A stretch of 64,000 nucleotides of DNA from JANNVK01 sp031430435 (GCA_031430435.1 JANPBM010000004.1:1-64000), one strand, 5' to 3'. Shown: positions 27,313-36,874, numbered from the stretch's first letter. Notes: generated from the sequence alone by a model not told the origin. Numbers and translations: made by a program.

Positions 27313-30300
27313 ATGACCGTCGCTTTTCGCACAAAAAAATTTACTCCGAAACCTGCCAATCCGCAGGCTGATCCCCGTTTTGCGAAAGTTAAGAACAAAA
27401 TCGGAAGTAAAGCCGCTCACATCAAAAAACATCCGCCGGCGAAGTTGAAATCGGGCGAAGCCGCGAATGCCGCCAAATGTCCGCCGAACGAAAAAGCATC
27501 GGGAGCAAAATCGAACCAAGTTGATTCGATGAAAAACACAAAAGCCGAAGCTCCGCCGGCGGACAGTTTTTTGGCTGTGCTGCGGGCAGAAATTGCAAAA
27601 GTAATGCCTTCGAACAACGAAGATGCCGAAAAATTTATGGAGGGCGGAGCAGAAGGTGAAATGAAAAACGCCGTCGGCGGCAATGTTAAATCGCAAAAAG
27701 AAACCGCTTCCGGAGATTTAGACAAGACAGCAAAAGCTCCGCCGAATGAAGTAGGCGTTCCAACCAAACAAGTTGCGGCAATTCCACCCGATCCTTCAGT
27801 TCCCGCTCCCGGCGTGAATGCCGGCGAAGCGATGCCCGATAAAATGCCGGACGAGGCAATTTCGCAAAAACAAACTAAAGCCGATGCCGACACGCAACTC
27901 AAAGAAAATCGTCTGACACCGAAACGGCTTTCAAATAAAGATTCGAGATTTGAAACCGTTGTGGCGGAAAAAAGCAATGTTGACAAAGTTGCCGACGCTT
28001 CGCCGGGTAAATTCCGCACTCAAGAAAAACAAGTTTTGGGCAAAGCAACCGCTCAAGCCGGCGTTCAAGGTCGAACCGGAATGACTGCGACAGTTTCGGT
28101 CAAAAACAAATCAAAAACCGCTGTACAATCGCGGCAAGACGCACAAAAGAAAAAAGACGAAGAACGCCGCAAAGTTGTTACCGACAAAATCGAAAGTATT
28201 TACAACCAAGCCAAACAAAAGGTTGATAATAATCTTAATTCGCTTGAAGCCGATGTGATGGCGATCTTCGATCCGGGTTCGGCTTCCGCAATCGCATCTT
28301 TCAAAAGCAATACAAAACGCGACATCGATAAATTTTTCGATGAACGATACAGCGGAATCGGCGGAAAACTTGATTGGATTGCCGATAAATTCAAAGACAC
28401 TCCGCCGCGTGTCAAAGAAATCATTAAAGAAAATCTTGCTCTTTTCAATCAATCGATGGATAACTTGGCGGTCAGAGTTGCGGGTTTTGTTGACCGCCGC
28501 TTAAAACAAGCCAAAACCGACATTGATGCCGGACAAAAAGAAATAAAAGTTTATGTGGCGGGTTTGCCGAAAGATTTGAAATCAGTCGGGCAGGAAGCCG
28601 AAAAAGCAATGGATTCACGGTTTAACGAAATGCGTGAAGGCGTTGAAGCCAAGAAAAATGATTTGGCGCAAAAACTTGCCCAAAAATACAAAGAAGCAAC
28701 CGACAAAGCCAACGAACTCGCCAAGAAGATCGAAGAAGAAAACGAAGGCGCGTTCCACAAACTCGCCAAAGCAATCGGCGAAATCATCAAGATTATCTTG
28801 GAATTCAAAGATAAATTGATGTCGCTGCTCCGTAAAGCCGCCGATGCGATTGAATTGATTTTAGATGATCCGATCGGCTTTTTGGGCAACTTGATTTCCG
28901 CGATTAAACTTGGTGTCAGCCAGTTTGTCGATAATATTTGGGAACATTTAAAAAAAGGCTTTATGGAATGGCTGTTCGGTTCGCTGGCAAGTGCGGGAAT
29001 CGAAATTCCGTCCGATTTATCGCTCGTTTCGATTTTCAAATTAGTGATGAGCGTGGCAGGTTTGACCATTCCGCGTCTGCGGGCAAAAGCCGTTAAACTG
29101 CTTGGTCCGACAGCGGTTGCGGTGATCGAAAAAGTTGTTGAATACGTTGATGTTTTAATCAAAGGCGGACCTGCCAAACTGTGGGAGCAAGTTAAAACCG
29201 ACATCGGCGATTTGTATGTAATGGTTATTGACGCGATTCAAGATTGGCTGATTACGACAATCGTGAAGCAGGCAACCATCAAATTGCTCTCGTTTTTCAA
29301 TCCCGCAGGTGCGTTCGTGCAGGCAGTTTTGGCAATTTACAACCTTGTAGTCTTTTTGATCGAAAATGCCGCGAAAATTATGGCGTTTGTGGAAGCCGTC
29401 ATCAATTCGGTTTCCGACATCGCCAAAGGAAACATTTCATCCGCCGCAAAATGGATCGAAACATCGCTCGCCCGCATGATTCCGCTCGTCATCGGCTTTT
29501 TGGCACGGCTCATCGGCTTGGGCGGCATTTCGCAAAAAATCAAGGAATTTATCACCAAAGTTCAAGATAAGGTTGATAAGGCGATTGATAAGGCGATTGG
29601 CAAGGTTGTGGGTTTTGTTAAGAAAATGTTCGGCAAGATGACGGGAAAGAGCAAGAAAGACGATAAACGGACAGATGAGCAAAAGAAATCTGATCTAAGC
29701 AAAGGTGTGAAAGAAGGCACAAACATCATTAAAGACAAAGGTGTTTCTTCTAAATCTGCAAATAAAAAACTGGTTTCAATTAAGAAAAAATACAAGTTGA
29801 ATGTGTTGGAAGTAAAGGTTAAATCATCAACCGATAAAAAAGAGATTATTTATGTTCACGGCGAAGTAAATCCCGACGAAGACGGAGGGGAAGCCGAAAA
29901 ACCAAAAATGCCGACAATAGAGATTGATTTTCCTTGCGAAACAAAACCAACCAGGAAAAGAGGGAAAATATCACCTGGATTGGATGAGCAAGAATTTCGC
30001 GAACAATTGAAGGCTTCTGAAGACCGGTTAAATAATTTGACGGCTGAAGAATTTGAGAAAAGGAAAAGTGAACATACATCGCGAAAAACTGCCAGAACAA
30101 CCGCAGGACATGCTAAACCTGAAGGCAGAAGTCCTGAAGCTAAGAAAGCACAGGCAGACGCAAAAGCCAAAGCTGTTCAAGATATGGCGGCTGATTTAGC
30201 GAAAACAAATCCTACTTTAACAGCTGATCAGGCAATTGCTCAAGCAAAGGCACAATTGAAAGGAAAAGCCGCGACGCATGCCCTTGATGAATTTGCAGGC

Positions 30301-30477
30301 GGAAAAGGGGACGATTTAATCGGAATGAGAGGAGCCCGGGAAGATTTTTCCATAGGTGCTGCATGGCAAGGCGGACGAGTTGCTAAAATTCAGGATGCAA
30401 TTAAAAATCTACCCGATGATGTAAAGAAAACTGAGAAATTAAAAGTTATAATTAAAGTAAACGGCAAACCTGTTTAA
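27313..30477 (+). CDS. CIS cargo: polymorphic toxin with C-terminal Ntox15/Tde-like (HxxD) nuclease domain
   Basis: The 1054-residue protein has four visible parts. Residues 1 to about 265 are Lys/Pro/Ala-rich, low in complexity and probably disordered. Residues about 265-480 are long charged helices. Residues about 480-780 are helical and hydrophobic (for example FVQAVLAIYNLVVFLIENAA near 668 and MIPLVIGFLARLIGLGGI near 722) and could insert into a membrane. After a Lys-rich stretch, the C-terminus ends with a short domain starting at THALDEFAGG, with His989 and Asp992 forming the HxxD motif of the Ntox15/Tox-43 DNases such as Agrobacterium Tde1. There is no signal peptide, as expected for CIS cargo. 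The toxin tip (from about 29690) uses codons such as AGG, AGA and CCT more than the upstream part, which suggests module exchange. The nuclease call is by motif and by the immunity-like neighbour. Confidence 0.78.
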   Translation: MTVAFRTKKFTPKPANPQADPRFAKVKNKIGSKAAHIKKHPPAKLKSGEAANAAKCPPNEKASGAKSNQVDSMKNTKAEAPPADSFLAVLRAEIAKVMPSNNEDAEKFMEGGAEGEMKNAVGGNVKSQKETASGDLDKTAKAPPNEVGVPTKQVAAIPPDPSVPAPGVNAGEAMPDKMPDEAISQKQTKADADTQLKENRLTPKRLSNKDSRFETVVAEKSNVDKVADASPGKFRTQEKQVLGKATAQAGVQGRTGMTATVSVKNKSKTAVQSRQDAQKKKDEERRKVVTDKIESIYNQAKQKVDNNLNSLEADVMAIFDPGSASAIASFKSNTKRDIDKFFDERYSGIGGKLDWIADKFKDTPPRVKEIIKENLALFNQSMDNLAVRVAGFVDRRLKQAKTDIDAGQKEIKVYVAGLPKDLKSVGQEAEKAMDSRFNEMREGVEAKKNDLAQKLAQKYKEATDKANELAKKIEEENEGAFHKLAKAIGEIIKIILEFKDKLMSLLRKAADAIELILDDPIGFLGNLISAIKLGVSQFVDNIWEHLKKGFMEWLFGSLASAGIEIPSDLSLVSIFKLVMSVAGLTIPRLRAKAVKLLGPTAVAVIEKVVEYVDVLIKGGPAKLWEQVKTDIGDLYVMVIDAIQDWLITTIVKQATIKLLSFFNPAGAFVQAVLAIYNLVVFLIENAAKIMAFVEAVINSVSDIAKGNISSAAKWIETSLARMIPLVIGFLARLIGLGGISQKIKEFITKVQDKVDKAIDKAIGKVVGFVKKMFGKMTGKSKKDDKRTDEQKKSDLSKGVKEGTNIIKDKGVSSKSANKKLVSIKKKYKLNVLEVKVKSSTDKKEIIYVHGEVNPDEDGGEAEKPKMPTIEIDFPCETKPTRKRGKISPGLDEQEFREQLKASEDRLNNLTAEEFEKRKSEHTSRKTARTTAGHAKPEGRSPEAKKAQADAKAKAVQDMAADLAKTNPTLTADQAIAQAKAQLKGKAATHALDEFAGGKGDDLIGMRGAREDFSIGAAWQGGRVAKIQDAIKNLPDDVKKTEKLKVIIKVNGKPV

Positions 30478-30500
30478 ACTTACAAGCAATTATTTAAAAT

Positions 30501-31049
30501 ATGAAACCATTTGAAAAATTCAAAAAAGTACATGGTAAACCACAAAAATGTGAAAATGTTACCGAATCCGTGATAAACAATTACAAAGAAAAACTGTCTG
30601 ATGACTTGTTACAAGAGTGGAAAGAAAACGGTTGGTGCAGTTTTGGTCACGGTCTTATTTGGACAGTTAATCCGGATGATTATACTAACGTTTTAGATAA
30701 TTGGGTTGAAACCGAAAGCGAGATTTATGCCTTTGCCCGAACAGCATTCGGCAGTATTTTTTTCCGAAACGGATCAGACAATTATTTTCTGGATGTTCTA
30801 AATCAAGATATTTCAAAGGTTTTTCATCGTATTGATTTTGTATTTGACGGAACTTTATGCGACGACGAATACCTTGATGATGTTATTCTTCGTCCACTTT
30901 TTAGAGAAGCGTTAAATGTTTTCGGCACTCTTGAAAAGGATGAATGTTATGGTTTTTTCCCTTCACCCGTTATGGGAGGAGAGTTAATTACAGAAAATGT
31001 AAAAAAAGTAAAAATTAGAGAGTATTTAGCTATTTTATCTGAACTTTAA
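30501..31049 (+). CDS. Tdi1-like immunity protein (GAD-like and DUF1851 domains)
   Basis: The 182-residue protein lies 23 bp behind the toxin gene. The N-terminal half (FEKFKKVHGKPQKCENVTES, LSDDLLQEWKENGWCSFGHGLIWTVNPDDY) matches the GAD-like domain pattern. The C-terminal half (FHRIDFVFDGTLCDDEYLDD, LFREALNVFGTLEKDECYGF and PSPVMGGELITENVKKVKIREYLAIL) matches the DUF1851 / T6SS Tdi1 C-terminal family. Tdi1 neutralises the Tde1 DNase in Agrobacterium, and DUF1851 proteins commonly accompany Ntox15 toxins. It has no signal peptide or membrane segment, consistent with binding a DNase in the cytoplasm. The gene is more AT-rich than the CIS structural genes, like the toxin tip. Confidence 0.8.
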   Translation: MKPFEKFKKVHGKPQKCENVTESVINNYKEKLSDDLLQEWKENGWCSFGHGLIWTVNPDDYTNVLDNWVETESEIYAFARTAFGSIFFRNGSDNYFLDVLNQDISKVFHRIDFVFDGTLCDDEYLDDVILRPLFREALNVFGTLEKDECYGFFPSPVMGGELITENVKKVKIREYLAILSEL

Positions 31050-31051
31050 AG

Positions 31052-34000
31052 ATGAAAAACCTTGCACAATTCCAAAACATTCACCAAACCGCATCAATCG
31101 TCGTCTGCGGCTGCGGCGAATCGCTGAATGATTTCAACTCGCCCGAACGCTTCATCACGATTGGCGTAAACGATGTCGGGCGAAAGTTTCAGCCGAATTA
31201 TTTGGTGGTGGTTAATCCGCGTCAACAGTTTTCCGGCGACCGTTTCAGCTATGTCGAAACATCCGAAGCCGAATATATTTTTACGCAACTGGATTTGAAT
31301 TTGCGGCACAAAAACGTTGTCAAATTTAAACTCGGAACGCTTGGCGGCACAGATTTTTTTAATCCGACAAGTTTGGATTACACGAATAATTCGCCTTATA
31401 TCGCCTTAAACTTGGCGATACTAATGGGGGCAAAACGAATCGGGTTGATTGGCGTTGATTTTACCGACAATCATTTTTTTGCCGAATCGGGAAAACATTC
31501 ACTTTCTCCGCAGTTTGAAACAATTAACGCTCAATATATAAATTTAGCGAAAGCCGCCGAATCTGCCGGCATAGAAATTTTCAACCTCAGCAAAATCAGC
31601 CGTTTAACTCCTTTTCCGAAAATTTCAATTGACGAATTTGCTAAGTTTTCAGCCGTTGAAACTAAAAAATCAAGTTCGCTCAAAATAGTTTCATACGCGA
31701 CTACGCCGATTGCGGGCGTTCCGGCAATTTTGGCACGCTGCATCAACGCTCAAACCGATTTTTCCGCCCGATGTGTTTGGGCGACAAACGATTACGGCAA
31801 CGGGGTCAGTTTTACGGGCGATGTCGAGTGGAACAAAACACCGCAAACAGCCGAAAATTTGTTGGCTGAAGCCGATATTGTAGTTGTGCATAACGGAAAA
31901 GTTGAAAAGAATCACGAAAAACTTTTCAAAAACAAAGCCGTTATTACGATGGCACATAATTATTTGTGGAATGTTGATGAGCGTTTTGTAAAAACAGGCT
32001 TTCCCGGCTTAGTCGTCGGGCAGTATCAAGCCGTTTTAGACGAATTTAAAGATTGGTCGGTTGTGCCGAATCCGCTTCCCTTTTGGGAAAATGAATATAT
32101 TTCGGCAAGTAAAAACACCGAAATTTCTATTTGTTACACGCCTTCCGGCAAGCACGAAAAATATCCGCCGAATCATAAACTTTACTGGCATTCAAAAGGT
32201 TATGAAACTACGATGCGGATTCTGGAAAAACTCTCGAAAAACTTTCCGATAAAACTTGAAGTAATAAAAAACAGTCAAATTACTCACGCCGAATCTTTGG
32301 CAATGAAAATGCGTTCACATATCGTGATTGACGAATGTGTAACAGGCAGTTATCACCGCAACAGTTTAGAAGGTTTGTCGGGCGGCTGCGTGGTGATTAA
32401 CGGTTTAGGCATTTTACCAAAAGTAAACGATGTTCTGCGAATTTGCTCTGAATCAGACGAAATTCCGTTTGTTCCGGCAACACTTGAAAACCTCGAAAGC
32501 ATAATAACCGAATTGATAAATTGCGGAACTGAATTACTGCTTGAAAGTGGGCAAAACAATCGACTGTGGCTTGAAAATAATTGGAATTTTGCCAAACAAT
32601 GGAAACATTTTTGGGTTCCGGCGATTGAAAAATCTTTGAATTCGGGTAATCAAAAAACAACGGCAAATACTTCAGAAAGAAATACTTTAAGCAGTTCTGT
32701 ATCCGATAAAGTTATGGAAAATTCACAAAATAATCAGTTAAAAAAAGGAGTCAGCGTTGTCATTCCGCACGGCGGAAAAAACCGTCTGCCGCAATTGCGA
32801 ACAACCTTGGCAAATTTGCGGCAATGCGAAAATGTCGGCGAAATTATTGTTGTTGAGATGGATAAAGTACCGACAGCCGTTGAAGTTGCCCGCAAATTTG
32901 CCGATAAATACTTATTTTTGGAGCGTCCCAATTTATTTGAACGCGGAAAAACTTTGAACCTCGGAAGTTTTTTTGCCGAACATGAATTCATCTTGTGGAT
33001 GGACAACGATTTGCTGATTCCGCACGATTTTATCAGCCGTTCGATTACTGAAATGACGGCGAAAAACCTCGATTTTTCGGTTCCTTTTTCCGAAGTAAAA
33101 TATCTTTCATTTGCCGATACCGAAAAAGTTATGTCGGGAACTTTGAATCCCGACAAATGTTCGCCGATAAAAATATATACAAACAGAATGACCGACGGCG
33201 GAATCGGGTTGATTAAAAACGAATTTTTTCGTAAATTCGGCGGAATTCCCAAAGGTTTTTACGGTTGGGGCGGCGAAGATAACGGATGGATGCACAAAGC
33301 GTATTTGTGCGGAAAAGTCGGCAGAACAAAGGCTTCGCAGCCTGCATTTCATCTGTATCACGCACTTTCGGGCGGCAACGGCGGCAACGCGCATATTTCC
33401 GCTAATCCGCAATATCAAAATAATTTAGAGACTTTGGAGAAAATTCAAAAAATATCGAGCAAAGACGAGTTTATTCGAGAATTTCCACTCGAAAAATTAA
33501 GGCTTTGCGAAGAAGCGCGAAACGTTTTGTTTGTTTCAGACAAATCGGAAACGATTGATTTATCTAATCTTAACGAACTGTTTGCGTCAAACTTCAATAT
33601 AATTTCAAGTTCGGATGCGAAAAACTGTTTGACGGAAAACACGGTCGAAAATCCGATTGACGCAGTAATTTTTATTGACGATAAAACCGCTGAAAAGTTT
33701 ATTTCCGAAGATTTTTTCGCACCATTTTTAACAAAAACAATCGTTGTTTCGGAAACAAATCAAGCAAAATTCCAAGATGTTTTTGCGGTTTTGACGGCTT
33801 CGCGCAAAAACAATGCGAACGTTTGGAATTTTACGGGCGAAGTAGAAAACGCCGGTGAAAGGTTTGCGGTTTTTCTTGCTCAACCGCTTTCCCTTTTGCT
33901 CAATAACCGCAAAAATCTTGTCAAATCCGGAAAAAATAACGACAAAATCAATCCTGCAAACGATTTACCCATTTGGCTTTATTGGGAAGGCGAACGTCCC

Positions 34001-35881
34001 GAATGGATTGAGGCTTGCATAAAAACCGTTTTCAAGCACGCGCCAAACGCAAAACTGTTGACACCCGAAACTTTCGACGATTTATGGGACGTTGACCGCG
34101 ACATAAACTTAAAAGAACTTCACGTTGCTCATCGTGCCGATTTTATCAGGGCTTTTCTGCTTTATCGTTACGGCGGAGTTTGGATTGATTGCGATTGTGT
34201 TTTGACTAAACCGCTCGATTCTCTTTCCGAAATGTTTGCGAATTACGATTTTGCCGCTCATCGTGAACGCGGCGGATACTTTGGCAATGAATTTATAATG
34301 GCAAAACGCGAAAGCAAAATCGCCGCTGATTTTTATACGCGGATTGCTGAAACTTTGCGTCAAAAACGTCAATTCGGCTGGTGCGAAATCGGCTGTGTTC
34401 CGCTGACCGATGTTATTTCAAAAGCCGTTGTGCCGTTTTTGGAAATAGAATGCGAACTTATTCAGCCGATTTGTTGGAGTCAAGTTGAACCTTATTTTGT
34501 AACCGGAAGCGACGAAGAACATCAGACGACTTTTGATTCGGAAGCATTTTGCTATATGCTTTCAAACTTGACAATCAACAAATATCTTGCTCAAAATCCG
34601 CACAAAAACTTGCTTGCCGATAAAAGTTTTTTCAATTTTCTTGTCCGTAAATCATTGTCAACAAACGGCATTTCAATTAACACAAACGGTACCCGCAATC
34701 ATTCGGCAAAAGGAATTAAAAGTAAAAATTATCAATCGATTCAGTTTTATCTTGATGCTTTCAAGCAAATTTCGCCGGCGAAAATTCTTGATGCGGACAC
34801 AGGTTTCGGCAGTTCGGCAATGCTGCTGCGTGATTATTTTGAAACTTCAAACGACAAAAAAGATTGGCGAATGAACATCGAGGCGTTGATTGAATCGAAA
34901 GCCGGAAACGACAAATTTTCAAAGAATCTGTATGATCGGGTTTATCAAGGTAATTTTGATATTTTGTCGCAAATAATCAAAGAGAAAAAAGATTTAATAA
35001 TTCTCGGCAACTGTTTGTCGCAGAAAAATGTAGAAGACTCGTTAAATTTATCGGAGTATGTTTTGCTAAGCATAAATTTAACGGAAAATCACTTGGAAAA
35101 CTCTGAAACAGGTCGAGATTTGTTCAACGTTTTGGCAAATAACTACGAAAAAATCACGCATTTCCACAACTTCGGAGACTCCGTTTCGTTTTTACTTTCC
35201 GACCATGATCCGAAACAAATTCGGTCAAAAAATAAAATACCGGAAACAAATCAAGACCGCTTGCGAGTACATCGGGAATCAATTTGCGGAACCGGTTTTT
35301 CGTTTGAAGCGACAAAAGAAATCCGTCGAAGTTTGCCGTTACTTTTTACTTTTCTCGGCATAAATTCGATGCTTGACGCAAAATGCGGTGATTTCGGCTG
35401 GCTTAAATACAGCGATTTTCGGCTCAAAAATTATATCGGCGTGGATCTGTTGACTGACATAACCGACCGGAACAATCGTCTTTTTGCAGATGTAAACAAA
35501 AGATTTGTAACGGCGGATATTACAAAAGACTTTCTGCCCGAATGCGATTTAATTTTATCGAGAGATTGTTTTGTCCACTATTGTTTTGAAGACATTTTTG
35601 CCGCGTTACAAAATTTTTCTTTAAGTGGAGCAGAATATCTTTTAACTACAACTTTTCCGAAAACAAAGGTAAATTCGGACATTAAAACAGGCGGTTGGCG
35701 AACCTTGAATCTTCAACTTCCGCCTTTTAACTTTCCTGAGCCGGCTAAATTATTAAATGAGCATTGTGCGGAGGATAACGGAAAGTTTGCAGATAAAAGT
35801 TTAGGGCTTTGGAAAATTTCAGATATTTCCTCGTTTGTCGGCTTGCATAAGAGAAACTTTATTCAGCTGTCTTTGAAGTGA
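31052..35881 (+). CDS. Giant multidomain glycosyltransferase with methyltransferase-like C-terminus
   Basis: The 1609-residue protein starts 2 nt after the immunity gene. Residues 1-200 resemble the DUF115/MptE-like domain of flagellin-glycosylating proteins (IVVCGCGESLND, ITIGVND, GAKRIGLIGVDFTDNHFF). Residues about 212-535 look like a GT-B transferase (NPLPFWENEYI, SGGCVVINGLGILP). Residues about 564-790 form a GT-A domain with an EILWMDND-like FILWMDNDLLIP and a GT7-type GFYGWGGEDNGW motif. Residues about 973-1160 are GT32-like (IWLYWEGERPEWIEAC, RADFIRAFLLYRYGGVWIDCD, with a DxD). Residues 1243-1390 and 1418-1609 are Rossmann-like; the last is related to the methyltransferase at 58241. 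It is cytoplasmic by sequence. It could modify surface glycans or particle proteins; substrate unknown. Confidence 0.8.
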   Translation: MKNLAQFQNIHQTASIVVCGCGESLNDFNSPERFITIGVNDVGRKFQPNYLVVVNPRQQFSGDRFSYVETSEAEYIFTQLDLNLRHKNVVKFKLGTLGGTDFFNPTSLDYTNNSPYIALNLAILMGAKRIGLIGVDFTDNHFFAESGKHSLSPQFETINAQYINLAKAAESAGIEIFNLSKISRLTPFPKISIDEFAKFSAVETKKSSSLKIVSYATTPIAGVPAILARCINAQTDFSARCVWATNDYGNGVSFTGDVEWNKTPQTAENLLAEADIVVVHNGKVEKNHEKLFKNKAVITMAHNYLWNVDERFVKTGFPGLVVGQYQAVLDEFKDWSVVPNPLPFWENEYISASKNTEISICYTPSGKHEKYPPNHKLYWHSKGYETTMRILEKLSKNFPIKLEVIKNSQITHAESLAMKMRSHIVIDECVTGSYHRNSLEGLSGGCVVINGLGILPKVNDVLRICSESDEIPFVPATLENLESIITELINCGTELLLESGQNNRLWLENNWNFAKQWKHFWVPAIEKSLNSGNQKTTANTSERNTLSSSVSDKVMENSQNNQLKKGVSVVIPHGGKNRLPQLRTTLANLRQCENVGEIIVVEMDKVPTAVEVARKFADKYLFLERPNLFERGKTLNLGSFFAEHEFILWMDNDLLIPHDFISRSITEMTAKNLDFSVPFSEVKYLSFADTEKVMSGTLNPDKCSPIKIYTNRMTDGGIGLIKNEFFRKFGGIPKGFYGWGGEDNGWMHKAYLCGKVGRTKASQPAFHLYHALSGGNGGNAHISANPQYQNNLETLEKIQKISSKDEFIREFPLEKLRLCEEARNVLFVSDKSETIDLSNLNELFASNFNIISSSDAKNCLTENTVENPIDAVIFIDDKTAEKFISEDFFAPFLTKTIVVSETNQAKFQDVFAVLTASRKNNANVWNFTGEVENAGERFAVFLAQPLSLLLNNRKNLVKSGKNNDKINPANDLPIWLYWEGERPEWIEACIKTVFKHAPNAKLLTPETFDDLWDVDRDINLKELHVAHRADFIRAFLLYRYGGVWIDCDCVLTKPLDSLSEMFANYDFAAHRERGGYFGNEFIMAKRESKIAADFYTRIAETLRQKRQFGWCEIGCVPLTDVISKAVVPFLEIECELIQPICWSQVEPYFVTGSDEEHQTTFDSEAFCYMLSNLTINKYLAQNPHKNLLADKSFFNFLVRKSLSTNGISINTNGTRNHSAKGIKSKNYQSIQFYLDAFKQISPAKILDADTGFGSSAMLLRDYFETSNDKKDWRMNIEALIESKAGNDKFSKNLYDRVYQGNFDILSQIIKEKKDLIILGNCLSQKNVEDSLNLSEYVLLSINLTENHLENSETGRDLFNVLANNYEKITHFHNFGDSVSFLLSDHDPKQIRSKNKIPETNQDRLRVHRESICGTGFSFEATKEIRRSLPLLFTFLGINSMLDAKCGDFGWLKYSDFRLKNYIGVDLLTDITDRNNRLFADVNKRFVTADITKDFLPECDLILSRDCFVHYCFEDIFAALQNFSLSGAEYLLTTTFPKTKVNSDIKTGGWRTLNLQLPPFNFPEPAKLLNEHCAEDNGKFADKSLGLWKISDISSFVGLHKRNFIQLSLK

Positions 35882-36057
35882 GTTTCCCGTCCGGAGACTT
35901 TGGGGTTCACTTTATTAATTCAAGGCAAACGCAAGAAAGCAGGTTGGAATGAAAATCACTTGCTCAAAAGTTTATAATTTCAGATGTGTTCGTCCCGGTT
36001 CCGAAAGTGTGGCTGATTGCAAGATTTTCAAAAATTTGACACAGTTTTTCCATTCGT

Positions 36058-36072
36058 AAAACCGGCGGTTTT
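36058..36072. terminator. Possible bidirectional terminator between convergent genes
   Basis: A short perfect palindrome, AAAACCG-G-CGGTTTT, lies in the 233-bp gap between the convergent glycosyltransferase and HEAT-repeat genes. Its A- and T-flanks give a U tract on either strand. The stem is short, so the call is weak. The rest of this gap shows no gene. Confidence 0.4.
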
Positions 36073-36114
36073 GTCTGTCTGAGTATTTTTATCGAACCTT
36101 CGCTTTTTTCCGGC

Positions 36115-36762
36115 TCAAGGTTTCAAATTCTTCAAACTTTCAGCCGCTTCACGCTTTACGTCGTCATGCCGTTTCGGATCGTTCGCAATTTTTTCCAAAA
36201 CCTGAATGGCTCGTTTATCGCCGATTTGACCGAGCGAACGCGCGGCGGAACGTTGGATAAAATCGTTCTTTCGGCTCAATGATTTAACTAACGCATCAAA
36301 TGCTTTTACGTCCGCTATCAAGCCTAAGGCAAACGCGCAAGCACCGCGAACTTCGTCCGATTTATCTTTTTGCAAAAGTAAAATCAATGAATCTGCGGCG
36401 AGTTTTGAACGAGTTTTTCCGAGTGCGTAAGCCGTTTCTTTGCGGACGTAGGCGAATTTATCTTTTAATAACGGCAACAAAATTTGGGCGGCTTCTTCGT
36501 TTGCAAGCGCGAGAATCGAATGAGTTGCGGTCGCCCGCACGATTTCCGCTAAATCATTTAACGCCGGAACAGCGATTCGTGATGCGTCTGCGGTGTTCAG
36601 ATTGCGGATTCGATAAAGCGCGTCGCGTTTTTCTTCGATCGTGCCGTTTTTTATTTGTTTTGCAAGAAGTTCAAAGTCAGTTTGTTGAGCGAAAATATTA
36701 ACCGTCGAACACACGAAAAAAATCAATGTAAAGCGTAAAAAATATCTTGTTTGTGCGTTCAT
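36115..36762 (-). CDS. Exported HEAT-repeat protein
   Basis: The 215-residue protein opens with a signal peptide (FTLIFFVCSTVNIFAQQ, probable cut after FAQ). The rest is made of HEAT / PBS-lyase-like repeats of about 30 residues: AAQILLPLLKDKFAYVRKETAYALG, then AADSLILLLQKDKSDEVRGACAFALG, then AFDALVKSLSRKNDFIQRSAARSLGQIGD and a last VLEKIANDP unit. Such repeats make a curved protein-binding scaffold without catalysis. Export points to the periplasm. It is transcribed towards the end of the CIS/glycosyltransferase operon and has no operon partner. The function cannot be narrowed further. Confidence 0.85.
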   Translation of the reverse strand: MNAQTRYFLRFTLIFFVCSTVNIFAQQTDFELLAKQIKNGTIEEKRDALYRIRNLNTADASRIAVPALNDLAEIVRATATHSILALANEEAAQILLPLLKDKFAYVRKETAYALGKTRSKLAADSLILLLQKDKSDEVRGACAFALGLIADVKAFDALVKSLSRKNDFIQRSAARSLGQIGDKRAIQVLEKIANDPKRHDDVKREAAESLKNLKP

Positions 36763-36874
36763 CTGTGATTAAAAAAAATACTAAGCCTAAAATAACATAA
36801 AAATTTGCCAAACTAAACGTTTTCCACTAAAATCCAAGTATGAATTTCTTTCAACACAAACTCGCCCTTACATA

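Noticed and set aside
317..31049. Reading the CIS locus as a prophage
   Set aside because: No capsid, portal, terminase, integrase or lysis genes are present, and AAA+ ATPase, duplicated sheath and tube genes and a toxin-immunity pair point to a CIS.
317..31049. Reading the CIS locus as a type VI secretion system
   Set aside because: No TssJ, TssL, TssM or ClpV gene is seen, the sheath is a single-chain phage type instead of TssB/TssC, and the spike is split in two genes.
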